A program made the translations under genes and the position numbers. This document shows positions 61,946 through 64,000 of a stretch of 64,000 nt of DNA, piece by piece (within the stretch, counting starts at the first letter, position 1; every line of letters begins with the position of its first letter). The notes beneath the pieces are model-generated. The model did not search any database, was not told the DNA's origin, and was given only the letters and a program-made list of their open reading frames with translations. The stretch comes from Pedobacter sp. ok626 (GTDB lineage Bacteria > Bacteroidota > Bacteroidia > Sphingobacteriales > Sphingobacteriaceae): positions 20,264 through 84,263 of the forward strand of contig NZ_FNEX01000026.1 in NCBI RefSeq assembly GCF_900100435.1. Reading direction: 5' to 3'.

Positions 61946-62539
61946 TTGGAAGATGAAATAAAGGGTCTTGTGCCTCACGTGTTAAGTTTCATTGTCAGTG
62001 AGTTTTGTAAATACGGCTTCTTAATTGCCTATGAGAAGGATTTGTCGGATTTAAAAGGTCTGATTGAACCAGATTCAATTGCGGCGGAAGATTTTGAATT
62101 GTTGGAAGCTGTAGATGATAAGGTGGTGCAATTATTACTCCAATCTATAGATAAGGTAGTGGAATGCTCTAAAACTTTTTTCATGATCAATAATCTCGAT
62201 GAGTTTGAGGTGATGGAAAATGAGGAGTATAATCAGTTGGCTTCTGATAATTATTATATCTATATCATGGATTGGGAGTTTAAAAACTATAAGGATTTAT
62301 TACTCAATTTGAATGCGGTTTATTTTACAATAGCCCGGTTGTTGCACCATTGTGCTGCTCAGTTAAAACTTAAAGAAATAGAATTGCCAGATGAATTTTA
62401 TGATAAGGACGAATTTTTGGAGCAGTATTCTGATATACTGGATCATAAACTAAGTGATGATGACAAGAACGTCAACTTGTTGTATGACCTTATTGTGAGT
62501 TTAAACCTCGATTTGTTGGAGATAGACCGATTATCGTAA
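61946..62539 (+). CDS. Hypothetical acidic protein, 197 aa
   Basis: It starts with TTG; an in-frame TGA lies 10 bp upstream and the next Met is far inside. The product is soluble, strongly acidic and mostly helical, with many Leu/Asp/Glu residues (for instance ILDHKLSDDDKNVNLLYDL near the end). No signal peptide, cysteine pattern or known motif is seen. I do not recognise the family. It stands alone between the GNAT gene and the cupin gene, each of which has its own control. Confidence 0.72.
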   Translation: MEDEIKGLVPHVLSFIVSEFCKYGFLIAYEKDLSDLKGLIEPDSIAAEDFELLEAVDDKVVQLLLQSIDKVVECSKTFFMINNLDEFEVMENEEYNQLASDNYYIYIMDWEFKNYKDLLLNLNAVYFTIARLLHHCAAQLKLKEIELPDEFYDKDEFLEQYSDILDHKLSDDDKNVNLLYDLIVSLNLDLLEIDRLS

Positions 62540-62565
62540 TAAGGCCTCAATTTAATTGATATTAT

Positions 62566-62573
62566 TATCTTTG
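62566..62573 (+). promoter_or_regulatory. -7 promoter box of the cupin gene
   Basis: TATCTTTG matches TAnnTTTG, 23 bp before the ATG at 62597. The -33 position is not clear. Confidence 0.5.
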
Positions 62574-62596
62574 GTGATTATAAATAACAAAGATAT

Positions 62597-63094
62597 ATGT
62601 CAGATCAGAAAAAAGAAATATTCGACAGTGTAGCACAACGTTTAAAAATCGAAGGCTTTAATATTGTTAATCGTGATGAGACTCGTCCTTGGGGTGGTTT
62701 TTTTGTAATTGATGAAGAACAAGCACAGCAGTTTGCTAATGTATATTTTGATAAACTAAATGTTGATGATTTAAAAATATCAGGTAAACTAAGTCCTAAA
62801 ATATTAATTGTTGCGCCGGATACTAGACTTTCATGGCAATATCATCATCGTCGTGCAGAAATCTGGAGAGTAGTAAACGGCACTGTTGGCGTCATTACAA
62901 GCGAGACTGATGAACAAGGTGAAGTAAAACAGTTAACGCCAGGACAAACGATCAAATTAAAACAAGGTGAACGTCACCGTTTAATTGGTTTGGATGATTG
63001 GGGGATTGTTTCTGAAATTTGGCAACATACTGATCCTGCAAATCCTTCAGACGAGAGTGATATTGTTCGGGTTCAGGATGATTTTGGACGTTAA
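62597..63094 (+). CDS. Cupin-fold protein, mannose-6-phosphate isomerase type II-like
   Basis: 165 aa. The core RPWGGFFVI start (about 25-33) and the cupin strands with WQYHHRRAEIWRVVNG (about 75-90) and GERHRLIG (about 129-136) match the phosphomannose-isomerase C-terminal cupin. The family in Bacteroidota is often listed as phosphoheptose isomerase. The His/Glu metal ligands are present, so an isomerase or epimerase role on a sugar phosphate is possible. Only the single cupin domain is encoded, without the guanylyltransferase part. Confidence 0.85.
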   Translation: MSDQKKEIFDSVAQRLKIEGFNIVNRDETRPWGGFFVIDEEQAQQFANVYFDKLNVDDLKISGKLSPKILIVAPDTRLSWQYHHRRAEIWRVVNGTVGVITSETDEQGEVKQLTPGQTIKLKQGERHRLIGLDDWGIVSEIWQHTDPANPSDESDIVRVQDDFGR

Positions 63095-63113
63095 GGCATC
63101 TCAACGTCATTTC

Positions 63114-63127
63114 TGTAAGCGCTTACA
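63114..63127. promoter_or_regulatory. 14-bp palindrome TGTAAGCGCTTACA before the desaturase gene
   Basis: This exact palindrome has the CG centre and TGTAA/TTACA arms typical of LacI-family operators (cre-like). It lies 33 bp before the desaturase ATG and 19 bp after the cupin stop. No LacI gene is in the window. Confidence 0.55.
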
Positions 63128-63160
63128 TCTAAATACATACAATACCCGTTAATACCATAT

Positions 63161-63892
63161 ATGATTATTTTATCTTTTTTCCTTTTACACTGGTTCCTTT
63201 CCCTTTTTTCTCAGACTTTCTTTTTACATAGATACGCTTCGCATAAGATGTTTAAAATGAACCCTTTTTGGGAGAAGTTTTTTTATCTGATTACCTTTTT
63301 CTCACAAGGCTCGTCTTTTTTAAATCCGCGCGCTTATGCGATATTACACCGGATGCACCATGCATTTAGTGATACAGAGAAAGATCCACACTCTCCGCAT
63401 TTCGTAAAAGATGTGTGGGGTATGATGATCCAAACCAAGAATATTTATTTGAATTACGCCAAGTATAATGTTGAGCCTGAAGAGCAGTTTAGAGATAATT
63501 ACCCGTCATGGCCAATTATTGATAAAATTGGAGATTCCTGGATTACACGTTTCATTTTTATTGGTTTTTACGTGTGGTTCTATGTAACTTTTGCTACCGC
63601 ATGGTGGATGTTTTTGTTATTGCCAATACACTTTTTAATGGGGCCCCTGCATGGTGCAATTGTAAACTGGTGTGGCCATAAATATGGTTATGCAAATCAT
63701 GATAACAATGACCATAGCAAAAACTCCTTGCCGTTAGACTTTTTAATGTTAGGTGAGCTATTTCAGAATAACCACCATAAGAAACCGAATAGTCCAAATT
63801 TTGCTTCTCGATGGTTTGAATTTGATCCAACTTATCCATTAATGAAAGTGATGCATTGGATGCGGATTATCAAAATAAGAAAAATAAATTAA
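63161..63892 (+). CDS. Acyl-CoA / fatty-acid desaturase
   Basis: 243 aa, the shorter bacterial form. Histidine boxes: HRYASH (23-28), HRMHH (63-67) and the NNHH group (about 204-210), with extra His in GHKYGYANH. Four hydrophobic segments flank the boxes. It is an inner-membrane di-iron enzyme that puts a double bond into acyl chains, needing ferredoxin or cytochrome as electron donor. It may adjust membrane fluidity. The cre-like palindrome upstream suggests separate control from the cupin gene. Confidence 0.92.
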   Translation: MIILSFFLLHWFLSLFSQTFFLHRYASHKMFKMNPFWEKFFYLITFFSQGSSFLNPRAYAILHRMHHAFSDTEKDPHSPHFVKDVWGMMIQTKNIYLNYAKYNVEPEEQFRDNYPSWPIIDKIGDSWITRFIFIGFYVWFYVTFATAWWMFLLLPIHFLMGPLHGAIVNWCGHKYGYANHDNNDHSKNSLPLDFLMLGELFQNNHHKKPNSPNFASRWFEFDPTYPLMKVMHWMRIIKIRKIN

Positions 63893-63910
63893 AGACTGGA
63901 TTTATTAAAA

Positions 63911-63949
63911 AAAGAAGCTGTCTCAAAAGTGAGGCAGCTTCTTTTTTTT
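63911..63949 (+). terminator. Rho-independent terminator of the desaturase gene
   Basis: AAAGAAGCTGTCTCA (63911-63925) pairs with TGAGGCAGCTTCTTT (63930-63944), one G-U pair, with a T-run behind and an A-run in front. Confidence 0.92.
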
Positions 63950-63976
63950 GATGTGAAATTTTTGTAATTTAAAGTC

Positions 63977-64000
63977 ATGTCAGGAAAAGTAGTTTTTAAG
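63977..64000 (+). CDS. Possible start of a gene cut by the window edge
   Basis: An ATG at 63977 opens a frame of eight codons (MSGKVVFK) to the end of the window. It lies 28 bp after a terminator, where a new gene would be expected. Nothing can be said about its product. Confidence 0.35.

Overview
Organism. The gene content and promoter style point to a member of the Bacteroidota, most likely family Sphingobacteriaceae (Pedobacter or a close relative). Evidence: two SusC/SusD pairs, FecI/FecR signalling, Bacteroidota-only families (DUF4295, DUF5683, DUF4302, MauE/DoxX), bacillithiol gene bshC, the order rpmB-rpmG-DUF4295-ftsY-rimO, AT-rich DNA, and -7 boxes of the form TAnnTTTG with few Shine-Dalgarno sequences. 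The genus is an inference; no rRNA lies in the window. || Layout. 1-1084 is a sparse AT-rich accessory stretch with 11-bp tandem repeats, one small ORF and a 95-bp hairpin element. 1085-4147 holds a DUF2147 secreted protein and an outer-membrane beta-barrel receptor. 4216-14025 is an ECF sigma / FecR / SusC / SusD locus ending in a zinc-peptidase lipoprotein and a DUF4302 lipoprotein. 14266-16909 carries an orphan peptide-binding lipoprotein, a small protein resembling half of a BtuF-type receptor, and an FMN reductase. 17092-21422 is parA-parB-DUF5683-dapB-lepB. On the minus strand, 21419-24096 is an Ldh-type dehydrogenase and bshC, and 24143-27208 is the rpmB-rpmG-DUF4295-ftsY-rimO group. 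27626-33591 is a second SusC/SusD locus led by an unusual FecR protein with a CBS-like N-terminus and no sigma gene. 33636-35542 (minus) is an AraC regulator, a MauE/DoxX membrane protein and a tiny secreted protein with a cysteine pair. 35712-45181 holds acs, an M16 protease, surE-orf-lpxB, a thioesterase and a CPA1 antiporter. 45357-47756 is a further TonB-dependent receptor, followed by a candidate small RNA, a 118-bp array of 11-bp repeats, and tRNA-Ala and tRNA-Tyr. 49188-51955 holds small stress or unknown proteins and a lone response regulator. 51980-59781 is a DeoR-controlled operon for an unidentified polyol-like substrate. 59866-63892 ends with META, MarR, GNAT, cupin and desaturase genes. 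|| How the genes work together. Three surface-nutrient systems import and process macromolecules or chelates. The first SusCD locus has its own sigma/anti-sigma pair and a peptidase, so a peptide or glycopeptide substrate is plausible. The second has only the CBS-FecR hybrid. The DeoR locus joins a secreted glycerophosphodiesterase, an RbtT/DalT-type permease, two different FGGY kinases, a 2-hydroxyacid dehydrogenase and a histidine phosphatase; this set suggests a catabolic route whose substrate cannot be read from sequence. || Strongest leads for something undescribed: the CBS-FecR fusion (27626), the DeoR/two-kinase operon (51980-59781), the AraC-MauE-cysteine-pair module (33636-35542), and the candidate sRNA plus opposed 11-bp repeat arrays (47811-48118).
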